From Candidatus Nanoarchaeia archaeon (lineage in GTDB: Archaea; Nanobdellota; Nanobdellia; Woesearchaeales; JANQNE01), in the NCBI GenBank assembly GCA_028279725.1, contig JANQNE010000001.1, positions 1 to 64,000 on the forward strand: 64,000 bases of DNA. Direction: 5' to 3'. Shown piece after piece: positions 11,196-21,508 of the stretch (position 1 is the first letter of the stretch; each line of letters opens with the position of its first letter). The translations under genes and the position numbers were made by a program. Under the pieces are notes generated by a model, which made no database searches, was not told where the DNA came from, and worked only from the letters and a program-made list of their open reading frames with translations.

Positions 11196-14100
11196 CTTTT
11201 ACCTTTCACCTTCTTTCTTCGTAACACTTCGTATATTCCAGCATCTTCCTTTTCTTCAGGATACTTCATCCTTCTCAATTCTTCATCTATCTGGGAGATC
11301 TGCTTGTCTATCTTCATCTCTTTCTTGCTTGGTCCTTTGGCTGTTTTCTTCACAATCTTCTTCACAAACTCTCTGACAGGCTTTCTCCTAACTCTAACTT
11401 CTTCAACCACTTCAGGAGCCTTTCTTATCTTCCTCAACTCATCATCAATATCAGAAATCTTCCTGCTGAACTTGGATTCTATCTTCTCTTTCTTACTTTC
11501 CTTCTCTTCCCCTAATAATTCCTTAAGCTCTCTAGCTTTAGCATCTCTTAATCTTTCCAATAATCCCAGTTCTTTCCTTCTTACCTTTCTTCCTAGCTCA
11601 TCAAGCTGTTCTTCTTCACTAGGCTCAAACACCCTTCCAACATCTTTCAGCTGTTCTCCTATTCTTTCTAAGTTCTTATCCAGCCTCTGCTCAGCCTTAG
11701 TCTTCCTTATTTTAGGCTTGATCAGCTTCTTGATAATCTCTTTAACAGTCTTCTTCTCTTTCTTAGGCTTGATCTCTGCCTCAGCAGGAACTCCCATCAT
11801 TCCTTCAAGCTGCTTATCAATCTCAGAAATACTCTTCTCAAGCTTGATCTCTGCTTTTGTCTTTTCTCTTACTTTAGGAACTTCTACTGCCTTCTCAATT
11901 ACTTTCTTCTTTCTCTTAGGTTTTTCAACAACATCTGGAGCTTCTCTTACCCTCTTAATTAACTCGTCAATCTTGCTGATTCTCTTACCTAATCTTTCTT
12001 CTTGTTTTGTCTTCCTTACTTTAGGCTTGATTATCTCTTTAACAATCTCTTTGATAGGCCTCTTCTTCGGCTTGACTTCAACCTCAGCAGGAACTCCTCT
12101 CATTCCCTCAAGCTGCTTATCAATCTTAGAGATTTCTTTATCCAGCTTCTTCAATCCAGGCCTCTTCTTGGCAGGTTTCACAAGCTGTTTAATAATCTGC
12201 TTGATTGTCTTCTTCTCTCTCTCAGGCTTGATCTCTTCTTCAGGTGCAACACCTTTCATTCTTTCAAGCTGCTCATCAAGATCATTGATTTCTTTCTCCA
12301 ATCTCTTCTCAGCTCTTGACTTCTCTCTTATCTTAGGAACTTCAGCAGGCTTCTCAACAACAACTGGTTTCTTCTTGACCTTAACTTCTTCAACAACTTT
12401 CTTCTTCCTTAACTTAGGCTTAACTTCAACTTCTTCAGGAACTCCTCTCATTCCCTCAAGCTGCTTATCTATCTTAGAGATTTCTTTATCCAGCTTCTTC
12501 AATCCAGGCCTCTTCTTAGCTGGCTTAACAATCTGCTTAACAACTTCCTTAACCTTCTCAACAATCTTCTTCCTAGGCTTGACTTCAACCTCAGCAGGAA
12601 CTCCTCTCATTCCAGCTAACTGCTTATCTAAGTCAGAAATCTCCTTCTCTAATCTCTTCTCAGCTCTTGATTTCTCTCTTACCTTAGGCTCTTCTTCCTT
12701 AACTTCTTCAACAACTTTCTTCTTCCTTAACTTAGGTCTAACTTCAACTTCTTCAGAAACTCCTCTCATTCCCTCAAGCTGCTTATCTATCTTAGAGATT
12801 TCTTTATCCAGCTTCTTCAATCCAGGCCTCTTCTTAGCTGGCTTGACCAACTGCTTAACAGCTTCCTTAACTTTCTCAACAATCTTCTTCTTAGGTCTAA
12901 CTTCTTCTTCAACAACTGGCTTACTCAACTCTTTAATCTCATCATCAATGCTTGCTATCTTCTTCTCAAGCTTCTTCTCAGCTACTGATTTCTCTCTAAC
13001 TTCCTCTTTAGCTCTAGCTCTGTAGAAGTCTCTTACAGGCCTTCTCTTGAACTTCTCTTCAACTGAAGGAGCTTCTTTGATTTTCTTCAGCTGTTCATCA
13101 ATCTTGCTTATCTCACTGTCAAGCTTCTTCTCATCAGCTGTTCTCTCTCTGACCTTAACAACTTCCTTAACCTTCTCAACAACTTTCTTAGCTATCTTCT
13201 TGTGTATGACAATTGATTTTGGAGGATTCCTCAAGCTCTCCAATTCAGAATCGATCCTATCTAACTGCTTATCAAGCTTCTTCAGTCCTTTTCTCTTGAC
13301 AACAAAGTGAGGAACCTCTCTCACAACTACAGGCTTCCTTCTTAGATGCACTTCTGGACTTTCAACAACAGCATGCCTCAATTTCTCCAATTCAGAATCA
13401 ATTCCGCTGATCTGCTCATCTAATTTCTCAAACTTAGTCTTTCTGTGCTTGATAATCTTCTCAACAGGATAAACTTCCTCAATCTTAACTTTCTCAACTA
13501 CCTTCTCTTCTCCTTTGATCTCTTTTTCAATCTTCTTTATGTCTTCAGTTATCTCTTTCTCTCTTACTTCAGCTTTCTTGAATATCTTATCCCAAATACT
13601 CTTAACATATACAACAGCTCCAGCTAAGCTTGTTATCTTCCTTACCTTCCTTGGATGCTTGACATGATGCAGATCTTCCTTAGCTTTAATCAGCTCTTTC
13701 TCAAGCTTCTTCTCTCTCTTCAGATTCTCTAATTCTTCTAAGTCTTTCTTAAACTGTTCTTTTGACTTGACTCTCTCAGATTTCAGATCTTTTTTGATCT
13801 TGACCAGCTTCTTGTTGATATCTCTCAGTTTCTTCAAGTCTTCAGGCCTTACTCTTCTTCTCTTAGTCAGCATACCTCTAACTTTCCTAACTTCTTTCTT
13901 GATCTTCTTCTGTCCTTTGATCATGTACTCTATGATATCGAACAGCATCAGCTTCCTGCCGATAAACCAAACCAGATAAGATATTAGTCCAGTTAACAAT
14001 AACACCTCAATGATATAGGAAGGCTTATACAGTGTAATATTCAGAACAGCCTTTCTTTCAGTCAATGAATCTAATCTTACAGCAATATCATTTATTCCAT

Positions 14101-17100
14101 CTAAGTCAAGATCAGCATACTCAACATATCCTATCTTTACATTCATCAGCTGTCCAGTCTGCCTGACCATGATCCATACATTATTTGGATTGATCTCAAA
14201 CAAGTCAAGATTATAGAACTCTCCCCTAAACTTAACTAGTGAGCTTTCATTAATGTAAATAGTCAGATTAGTCTTCTCTACCTCTCTACCTCTTATTGTA
14301 TCAATAAGAGTAGGCTCTTCAACTCTTGGTCCGCATACTTCACATTCTCCACCACAATCAATTCCAGTCTCATTTCCATTCTGTATTCCATCCTCGCATG
14401 TTGGGCATGGATCGCAAGGCCATCCGCAATCAATGCCACTTTCATTCTGATTCTGTACATTATCATCACAAGTAGGCTGTACACAGTATGCTTCCTTGCA
14501 ATATCTTGATAAGCAGTCAACATCAACCTTACATCCCTGTCCTAATCCACATCCACCGCATTCTCCGCCACAATCAACATCAATCTCTTCTCCATTCTGT
14601 ACATTATCATCACAAGTTGGCACATAAGTACAGTTCTCAATCTCAACAGGTTTCTTAGACTCATACACTTTATCCATTATGTTCTCATTATAGAAATCAT
14701 CACATACTCCTTTCTCATGGCAAGTTCTCAGTCTAGTTTCAATAGGCCTGCATGGTGTCCAAGGTGTACATGTCCATTCCTCAACACAAGGTGTTAATGG
14801 AGGTGGTGAAGGAGGACTTGGAGGAGCATCACAGTCAGCTGGGCAGTTCTCATAAGTCTCAGCCAGCTCACAGATATTATCTCCACATTCAGCAGTATTG
14901 CTTACAGTTAATGTAACACTGTTACTGTCAACACTTCCTCCAAATTGATCATAAGCTGTAAACACGATACTTTCACTGCCATACCAATCAACTGCAGGAG
15001 TTAAATTAACAATAGCTGTATCATTATCTATCGTGATATTTATATCAATCAATGCAGTTCCTGTAAAGTTCAGATCATCTCCATCAGCATCTGTAAAGTA
15101 CACACTCAAGTTTAGTAGATAGCTTGTATCTTCATCCCATGTTATTGTTGGTATTACACTGGAATTAGGATCTCTGTTAGCAACTGTAAAGCTCTGCTGT
15201 CCAGTTTTATTTACATTATTCGCAACATCAACTCCATACATCTTCCAGTCAATATCCTCATTATTATCAAGCAAGCTAGAATTGATTACAGCCCTATACT
15301 GTCCGCTTCCAAGATCAACAGCTGAGTAATTGACCAGACTTCCGTTAGCATCATGCTCAATATACACAGCACTTACATTGTTATTATCAGTCCATGTTAT
15401 ATTTACTTCAAACTCTCCATCATTATACACAGTTGCTGGTCCATAACTAAAGTTGAAATATCTAGGATATGTCTTATCAACAACAAACCATGTACTGTCT
15501 GTATTATTGTTTCCAACATTATCAACAACATACACAGTCAAAGTATAGTTTCCTTCAGCATACAGGCTCAAATTAACAAGATCAGCCAATGTATAGCTTG
15601 AACTGTTCAGCACAATACTATTGTTCTGCACTAATCCGCTTGAATTAGTTATATTATAATCAACACTAGCCAATAATCCGCTCTGCAGTAACACATCCAT
15701 ATTAAAGTCAATTCCATGATAGCTAGCAGATGGAATATTGAATGTTATCCTTGGCTTGCTGTTATCAAGCACAAATGTACTGTTCACACTGTTCATCTGT
15801 CCTAATGTATCATTTGCATAAACGACAAATGTATAGTTTCCATCACTGAATGAATTATTAGTAAACCAATACCAGTCATAGCTGTTATTCTCCAACAACA
15901 CACCACTATCAACCAAACTTCCATTAACTATCTCATACCAAGCGCTATCTACTTCAAATGTATCTGTTATTGTTGTCTCTAAGCTTACATTCCATCCTAC
16001 AACCTGTCCATTAACTGGACTGTCAATAACAATATTAGGAGCAGCTGCATCAACACGCAAAGTCCTATTTACAGAATAGCTGCAGTTATCCGCAGCACTT
16101 CCATCATCACATGCCTTAACTCTCCACAGCCATACACCATCTCCTAAGCTTACATCCAGACTATATTCAGTAACATTGCTGTAATACTCAACAATTGTTG
16201 AATAGTTATCATCACTTAACTGCAAGTAATACCAGATACTATCTCCTTCAACATCAGTTGTATTAGTCCAATTGAAGCTTGGAGTTGTATTTGTTGTATT
16301 ATATTCATCAATCGGACTGATCAATCCAACAGCAAATGGAACATCATTCACAGCTGTAACATTCAATGTTACATTATCACTGCTTGCATTAGATGAATTA
16401 TCAAATGCATAGAACACGACATTCCTTATTCCATAGAAGTTCAATCCAGGTACTAATGTAACTATATCAGTTACATTATTCACAAATATGCTTATATTCT
16501 CAACACTGGTAGCTGTATAGTTTAGATCATCATAATCATAATCACTAAAGTACTCACTCAAATTAATTGTAGCATTTGTATCTTCAGCCCAAGTTATATT
16601 AGTTATATTCTGTGCAAGGTAAGGATTGTTGTTCACAGACCCGATAGTCAGCATCACATTGTTGCTTGTTCCGTTCTTTCCTTCTTCATCAAATGCATAG
16701 AATGTGATAAACCTTATTCCATTGAAATACATGTCAGGAACAAAGCTTACAATTCCAGTATCATTATCAACTGTAACCTGCACATTAGTTATTTCTGTAA
16801 AGCTGTAGTTCAGATCATCTTCATCCCTGTCATCAAAGTACTGGCTCAAATTCAAAGTATGGTTTGTATTCTCAGGCCATGCCTGGTTAGGTATTGTAGC
16901 GACAAGATAAGGTGTATCACAGGCATCATCAACACCATCAGCATCAATGTCTAATCCTAAATTAGTGATACCAAGACACATATCACATGCTCTGTCAACA
17001 CCATAAGTATTCTCTACAATTCCTTCAGTCCATCCGTCCTGGTCAAAGTCTGCTTTTGAACATTTCCATCCATCTCCAGATGAATTTAAGTTATTACATA

Positions 17101-20100
17101 CATAGAACACCTCAACAGTCGAATTAGCCTTATCACTTTCATCATCTGTAACTTCAACATAAAGCTCATACATCTCATCTGCAACAGGCAGTGTAACATT
17201 TCCATCACAAGTCAATAGATCTCCTGAGTTGCTTGCACTTATTGTTCCTAATAAACTTGTAACACCCACACTGTTCACAGCATACACACTACATGTAGAT
17301 ATGCTGCTGGCATCATCAGTATAGAACTTAGCTGTAACATTTGTGATATTCAAGCTAGCATTATAGAACACCTTACTCAAGTTGAATGAATAGTCAACAT
17401 ACTTAGGCACAAGGTCAATGTTATAGTTCCTTGTCTCAACAGTTCCATAATTTCCTGTTGAATCCTGAGGATATACATTAACTTCATAATTTCCATCATC
17501 TATTATGTTTGTATAAGTCCTTACACAATCACTGTCAGCTGTATAGCTTTGTGTATATCCAGGTCCTGAAATGTTGAAATAACATCTATAGATCCTCCCA
17601 TTATAAGCTCCAGGCAGTTTAGCATTAGCAGGATCTGTTGCCTTAACACTTATCCAGAAGCTCTCTCCATATTCAAGATCTTTATTTCCTGGCTCAGTAT
17701 CGATATCATCGATTGAAGGATCAACATCATCCAATACATAAGCATCTAAGAACTGGTTCTGTACATTATCTATCGAATCATCTCCTTTCAGGATTGAATG
17801 GATATATTCAAAGTCATCATAAGCCATAGTGTCATTAGTAGGTATCTCTATTGTAACATCAAATGCAGGATAAGCAGTTCCGGAATGATCTCCGTCTGTT
17901 ATCACGACCTGTCCTTTAGTTGGAGGAGCATCTTCACTATAGCTCTGAGTTTCAAAGTCTGAAGCACTTGGTCCAGTAACACTGAAACCAGGAGCATTCA
18001 ATCCGCTATTCAGAGGTAATCCTTCTTTTCCAGCTGCCAGATTTCCTATTGTAACAGTTGCAGATTTGTAAGTTGATCCATAATCAACATTAACTGAATA
18101 ATTATCTCCTTCACGCACTCTTAAATCCCATGTAACAGTTGCAGATCCCCATGTTGATTGGCTGGTAGTTGGGAAGAATGCTCCACCCATCGTACTAGTT
18201 AGATCACAAGTTCCTGCACAGTTGCTGTCTTCACAATCAATTGCACCATCTCCATCATTATCTTGGTCATCATTGCAGCTTGATTCTGTTGCTTCACATA
18301 TTCCAACACCATTACAATCACTGTCAGCACAATCAACTGATCCATCTCCATCATTATCAAATCCATCATCACATGTTGACTCTGCACTATACTCACAGAA
18401 GTGTCCGTCATAATCCCCTAATTCATTATCACAATCTGCATCATCACAATCAATATCCCCATCATTATCATTATCTTCTCCATCTGCACAGCTATCCCAT
18501 GTTATGTTCTCATAAGTCGGACATGGTCCGCAGTATCCGAACTTCTGCTTACAATCACTATCTTCACAGTTAGCATTTGAATCTCCATCATCATCAAATG
18601 GCAGTGCACTGAAGTAATTATCACATACCTGGAATTCCAATGATAAGTTAAACTCTTGAGGATAACATACAATCTCAGGATAATCTGGATGCACTGCATA
18701 TATACAGTTGATATCCTGGCAGTCAAATACTCCATCAAGATCATTATCAATACCATCAAAGCACCAGCTAGCATTACCCTGATAGAATCCATCACTTCCA
18801 TCCGGACTGTATTCTTTCAATGGACATGCATAGAACTCACCTTCTTCAGCATTGAAGAAGTTTCCATTACTATCGATCCTATTAGCACAGTCATAATCTG
18901 AGCAGTCTGCTCCAACATCATGTGTAAAGTATCCATCATAAGCTCCACTCCAGCCGGTTGCATTAGTATTGTCCATATCATTGTCAAATCCATCTGTACA
19001 GCTCAACTCCACTCCTAATTCACATCTGAATCCATTGGATGAATTTATACTCAAGTTACAGTCTTCATCAGCAGCCAAACTTCCAGCAGCATAATATTGA
19101 CAATCTACACCAGCTCCATAACTATTATTCAATGCAGTCTGTCCATAACTTGAATTATCAGTTGTAAACACAAACTTATCCATATCGTTATCAACACTAT
19201 CAAAACACAGATCTCCAGTTTCAACACTTACAACTACACCATCTCTACAATAACTCTGACAGTCATATTCCCAGTACTCATAACTTCCCAAGGACTGAGC
19301 TGTATCAGCTGCACAATCATAAGATTGATATTGGTCATTATCAAATCCATCACTGCAGTTCAATTCCCTGTTATAGTTGCATAAGTGTCCTGAATAAGTC
19401 TCATTTCCTTGCTGCATATGGCATTCATCATCTCTGCAATCAGGCAGCATAGTTGCTCCATTTGTATTTGAATGTCCCCAAGTTGCATCTTCTAATGCCC
19501 AGTCATTGTTATACTGATCATAACACGTCTGCTCTCCTGAATATTCACAATCTCCAACTGTATTCATGCCAAGATAAGCATTCCAAGCACTTGTTCCAGG
19601 CAGGTTATTACAATCCACATCATAACAATCATAACTCTGCTGATCAAATGAATACTGAGGACTTGATCCAAGATAATCAAAGTCTGCATTCTTCGTATCA
19701 TTACAAACTCCCCAACTTACACCACTTACCCATATATCACTCTCATTCTCATTCATAGAAGTAAAGCTTACATTGTCGAAATAGATCGGTATTGTGATAT
19801 AATCATTATAACAGCTTGCTCCCTGACAGTAAGCTAGTGTTATCGTTACATTATATCCTTCTGTTAAGTTAATAGAGCTTGGATTCAAGAAAGTCACATT
19901 AACAGTTGTATCTAGGTTAGTTATCTGCTGTGATGCTGAGAATGACTTGATAACAAACTTATTAGGATAAGTTATATTTCCTGTCTGTCCAAGATAATCT
20001 GTATCAACTGTTGGCTCCCCTCCAACATTAACCTTAAAGTATTCCATCAATCCTGTTGATTCATCATTTCCAGCTGCATATTTATTAACTTCATTGATCT

Positions 20101-21508
20101 CAGGCAGTCCTTCAACAGTTATTGTAGCAACTCTGTTGATATTCCATCTGTAGAACCTCATCTTGAAGGTTCCGCTTGGATTTGCATGCTGTGTCCATTC
20201 AACTCTTGTATTCAGTGTATTTGCATCTGATGTTACACTGTCTATATCTCCAGGTTTGATATCATTAGCCAGTGTTCCATGGCTTCCTGATGGACTGTAT
20301 GACAGTGAGCTGTTAGCGATATCTTCCTTAGCTAAGCAGCTGTAAGTTATTCCCCAGCATTCTGTATCAGAGCAATCAATTGAACTGTCAGGATCCTCAT
20401 TATCGATTCCATCATGGCATAATCCTTCAACCTTAGTTCCGCTGTACATAGCACTTGCAAAAGATACATCTCCAAGTGCATCACATTTGATTGTGTTCTT
20501 GAAATACTCATTGCTTAATCCATTATAGCAGTTATTTGCTCTAGCGATATCTCCTGTCTCCCAGTCTATTCCATGTACATGTATTCTCCATGTCGTATTC
20601 TCGCTGAAATAAGTTCCATTCCAGTCATTGCTTGCTGAACAGTTGATAACTTCCCAAGGTATCCATTGTGTTGTCTGTCCTCCCTGGGTTGTATTCACAC
20701 TGTCAGTTGGCTGCAGATCATATCCTATCGTGTAATTCTCCTGCCATGCTCCTCCACCAACAGTCTTGTTGATGTATATCTCAGTACATCCTGGAAGCTG
20801 AGCATCATAACAATTACTCTGCCTTACAAAGCAGCCCACAACATCCCCATGAGATGCTGTAAAGTTGACAAATGTGATATTAACTCTATATCTGTAAGTT
20901 CCGTAACCAGGCAAGCTTGCTGGTTGTATTGTATGTATCCCTTCTGGCAGCGTTATATTGCTCCATCCCTGTCCTTCTGTATACCTTAGATCACAGCATA
21001 CCTGATAAGGATAACTGGTCTGATTACAGCTCTCAACATGCGCATTTGATCTATTTGATAATCTGACTACACAGGTATCATATCCAGCATCAGTACAGTT
21101 TGTAGATGTATTGACAACAGCACATACAGTATTTCCTCCGTCAAATCCTAAGTACATATCATAAGGATATCCTCCAGACTGTCCTGGTTCTTCTACATGT
21201 GCATTTGTTGCTGAAGATGCATCTAGGAAGTTATAACCGAATGTATTGTTCAAGCTTAAGTTAGCAACTCCAATATCCTTACAGCATACTCCTGGATTGT
21301 ACAATGTTCCATTCCATAATTCAACATGAGCATTCGTTATATTGTATATGCCCATGATCTTAGTTCCTGCATTATCACATACTGCAGACATAGGGTCATA
21401 ATCACAGATTACAGTTGCGCTCTGGCTGTACTTAACAGTAAACATAAGCATAGCTACAAGTAAGAAGACCATCAAGATTCTCTTTCCTGCTTCAGCTTTC
21501 TTATTCAT
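11192..21508 (-). CDS. Giant single-pass surface protein: signal peptide, Cys/Asp-rich DGxDNDxDGxxDCxDxxC repeats, Ig/cadherin-like domains, C-terminal TM and long coiled-coil cytoplasmic tail
   Basis: 3438-aa ORF. N-terminal hydrophobic segment (RILMVFLLVAMLMFTVKYSQSA); ~10 DGxDND...DC repeats; CDDNVQNGxExxxDCGG motifs; TM YIIEVLLLTGLISYLVWFIGRKLMLF; then a Lys/Glu-rich tail with ~14 LDKEISKIDKQLEGMRG-type repeats. Confidence 0.95.
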   Translation of the reverse strand: MNKKAEAGKRILMVFLLVAMLMFTVKYSQSATVICDYDPMSAVCDNAGTKIMGIYNITNAHVELWNGTLYNPGVCCKDIGVANLSLNNTFGYNFLDASSATNAHVEEPGQSGGYPYDMYLGFDGGNTVCAVVNTSTNCTDAGYDTCVVRLSNRSNAHVESCNQTSYPYQVCCDLRYTEGQGWSNITLPEGIHTIQPASLPGYGTYRYRVNITFVNFTASHGDVVGCFVRQSNCYDAQLPGCTEIYINKTVGGGAWQENYTIGYDLQPTDSVNTTQGGQTTQWIPWEVINCSASNDWNGTYFSENTTWRIHVHGIDWETGDIARANNCYNGLSNEYFKNTIKCDALGDVSFASAMYSGTKVEGLCHDGIDNEDPDSSIDCSDTECWGITYSCLAKEDIANSSLSYSPSGSHGTLANDIKPGDIDSVTSDANTLNTRVEWTQHANPSGTFKMRFYRWNINRVATITVEGLPEINEVNKYAAGNDESTGLMEYFKVNVGGEPTVDTDYLGQTGNITYPNKFVIKSFSASQQITNLDTTVNVTFLNPSSINLTEGYNVTITLAYCQGASCYNDYITIPIYFDNVSFTSMNENESDIWVSGVSWGVCNDTKNADFDYLGSSPQYSFDQQSYDCYDVDCNNLPGTSAWNAYLGMNTVGDCEYSGEQTCYDQYNNDWALEDATWGHSNTNGATMLPDCRDDECHMQQGNETYSGHLCNYNRELNCSDGFDNDQYQSYDCAADTAQSLGSYEYWEYDCQSYCRDGVVVSVETGDLCFDSVDNDMDKFVFTTDNSSYGQTALNNSYGAGVDCQYYAAGSLAADEDCNLSINSSNGFRCELGVELSCTDGFDNDMDNTNATGWSGAYDGYFTHDVGADCSDYDCANRIDSNGNFFNAEEGEFYACPLKEYSPDGSDGFYQGNASWCFDGIDNDLDGVFDCQDINCIYAVHPDYPEIVCYPQEFNLSLEFQVCDNYFSALPFDDDGDSNANCEDSDCKQKFGYCGPCPTYENITWDSCADGEDNDNDGDIDCDDADCDNELGDYDGHFCEYSAESTCDDGFDNDGDGSVDCADSDCNGVGICEATESSCNDDQDNDGDGAIDCEDSNCAGTCDLTSTMGGAFFPTTSQSTWGSATVTWDLRVREGDNYSVNVDYGSTYKSATVTIGNLAAGKEGLPLNSGLNAPGFSVTGPSASDFETQSYSEDAPPTKGQVVITDGDHSGTAYPAFDVTIEIPTNDTMAYDDFEYIHSILKGDDSIDNVQNQFLDAYVLDDVDPSIDDIDTEPGNKDLEYGESFWISVKATDPANAKLPGAYNGRIYRCYFNISGPGYTQSYTADSDCVRTYTNIIDDGNYEVNVYPQDSTGNYGTVETRNYNIDLVPKYVDYSFNLSKVFYNASLNITNVTAKFYTDDASSISTCSVYAVNSVGVTSLLGTISASNSGDLLTCDGNVTLPVADEMYELYVEVTDDESDKANSTVEVFYVCNNLNSSGDGWKCSKADFDQDGWTEGIVENTYGVDRACDMCLGITNLGLDIDADGVDDACDTPYLVATIPNQAWPENTNHTLNLSQYFDDRDEDDLNYSFTEITNVQVTVDNDTGIVSFVPDMYFNGIRFITFYAFDEEGKNGTSNNVMLTIGSVNNNPYLAQNITNITWAEDTNATINLSEYFSDYDYDDLNYTATSVENISIFVNNVTDIVTLVPGLNFYGIRNVVFYAFDNSSNASSDNVTLNVTAVNDVPFAVGLISPIDEYNTTNTTPSFNWTNTTDVEGDSIWYYLQLSDDNYSTIVEYYSNVTEYSLDVSLGDGVWLWRVKACDDGSAADNCSYSVNRTLRVDAAAPNIVIDSPVNGQVVGWNVSLETTITDTFEVDSAWYEIVNGSLVDSGVLLENNSYDWYWFTNNSFSDGNYTFVVYANDTLGQMNSVNSTFVLDNSKPRITFNIPSASYHGIDFNMDVLLQSGLLASVDYNITNSSGLVQNNSIVLNSSSYTLADLVNLSLYAEGNYTLTVYVVDNVGNNNTDSTWFVVDKTYPRYFNFSYGPATVYNDGEFEVNITWTDNNNVSAVYIEHDANGSLVNYSAVDLGSGQYRAVINSSLLDNNEDIDWKMYGVDVANNVNKTGQQSFTVANRDPNSSVIPTITWDEDTSYLLNLSVYFTDADGDDLNFTGTALIDINITIDNDTAIVNLTPAVDWYGSESIVFTAYDQFGGSVDSNSVTLTVSNTAECGDNICELAETYENCPADCDAPPSPPSPPPLTPCVEEWTCTPWTPCRPIETRLRTCHEKGVCDDFYNENIMDKVYESKKPVEIENCTYVPTCDDNVQNGEEIDVDCGGECGGCGLGQGCKVDVDCLSRYCKEAYCVQPTCDDNVQNQNESGIDCGWPCDPCPTCEDGIQNGNETGIDCGGECEVCGPRVEEPTLIDTIRGREVEKTNLTIYINESSLVKFRGEFYNLDLFEINPNNVWIMVRQTGQLMNVKIGYVEYADLDLDGINDIAVRLDSLTERKAVLNITLYKPSYIIEVLLLTGLISYLVWFIGRKLMLFDIIEYMIKGQKKIKKEVRKVRGMLTKRRRVRPEDLKKLRDINKKLVKIKKDLKSERVKSKEQFKKDLEELENLKREKKLEKELIKAKEDLHHVKHPRKVRKITSLAGAVVYVKSIWDKIFKKAEVREKEITEDIKKIEKEIKGEEKVVEKVKIEEVYPVEKIIKHRKTKFEKLDEQISGIDSELEKLRHAVVESPEVHLRRKPVVVREVPHFVVKRKGLKKLDKQLDRIDSELESLRNPPKSIVIHKKIAKKVVEKVKEVVKVRERTADEKKLDSEISKIDEQLKKIKEAPSVEEKFKRRPVRDFYRARAKEEVREKSVAEKKLEKKIASIDDEIKELSKPVVEEEVRPKKKIVEKVKEAVKQLVKPAKKRPGLKKLDKEISKIDKQLEGMRGVSEEVEVRPKLRKKKVVEEVKEEEPKVREKSRAEKRLEKEISDLDKQLAGMRGVPAEVEVKPRKKIVEKVKEVVKQIVKPAKKRPGLKKLDKEISKIDKQLEGMRGVPEEVEVKPKLRKKKVVEEVKVKKKPVVVEKPAEVPKIREKSRAEKRLEKEINDLDEQLERMKGVAPEEEIKPEREKKTIKQIIKQLVKPAKKRPGLKKLDKEISKIDKQLEGMRGVPAEVEVKPKKRPIKEIVKEIIKPKVRKTKQEERLGKRISKIDELIKRVREAPDVVEKPKRKKKVIEKAVEVPKVREKTKAEIKLEKSISEIDKQLEGMMGVPAEAEIKPKKEKKTVKEIIKKLIKPKIRKTKAEQRLDKNLERIGEQLKDVGRVFEPSEEEQLDELGRKVRRKELGLLERLRDAKARELKELLGEEKESKKEKIESKFSRKISDIDDELRKIRKAPEVVEEVRVRRKPVREFVKKIVKKTAKGPSKKEMKIDKQISQIDEELRRMKYPEEKEDAGIYEVLRRKKVKGKR
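11210..13960 (-). repeat. Intragenic repeats encoding cytoplasmic coiled-coil units (LKKLDKEISKIDKQLEGMRGVP)
   Basis: About 14 units. Near-identical ~100-nt DNA copies (aactcctctcattccctcaagctgcttatctatcttagagatttctttatccagcttcttcaatccaggcctcttcttagc) near 12090, 12440 and 12760. Confidence 0.9.
18180..20420 (-). repeat. DGxDNDxDGxxDCxDxxC acidic/cysteine repeats (putative Ca-binding, disulfide-bonded)
   Basis: In the 3438-aa ORF: CFDGIDNDLDGVFDCQDINC, CADGEDNDNDGDIDCDDADC, CDDGFDNDGDGSVDCADSDC, CNDDQDNDGDGAIDCEDSNC and others. Confidence 0.85.

Noticed and set aside
11160-13025. 621-aa plus-strand ORF (Ser/Leu/Phe-rich)
   Set aside because: Antisense shadow of the coiled-coil repeat region of the 3438-aa gene; composition reflects reversed Lys/Glu codons, not a real protein.
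18222-18573. Overlapping plus-strand His/Ser-rich ORFs
   Set aside because: Shadow of the Asp/Asn-rich calcium-type repeats on the minus strand.
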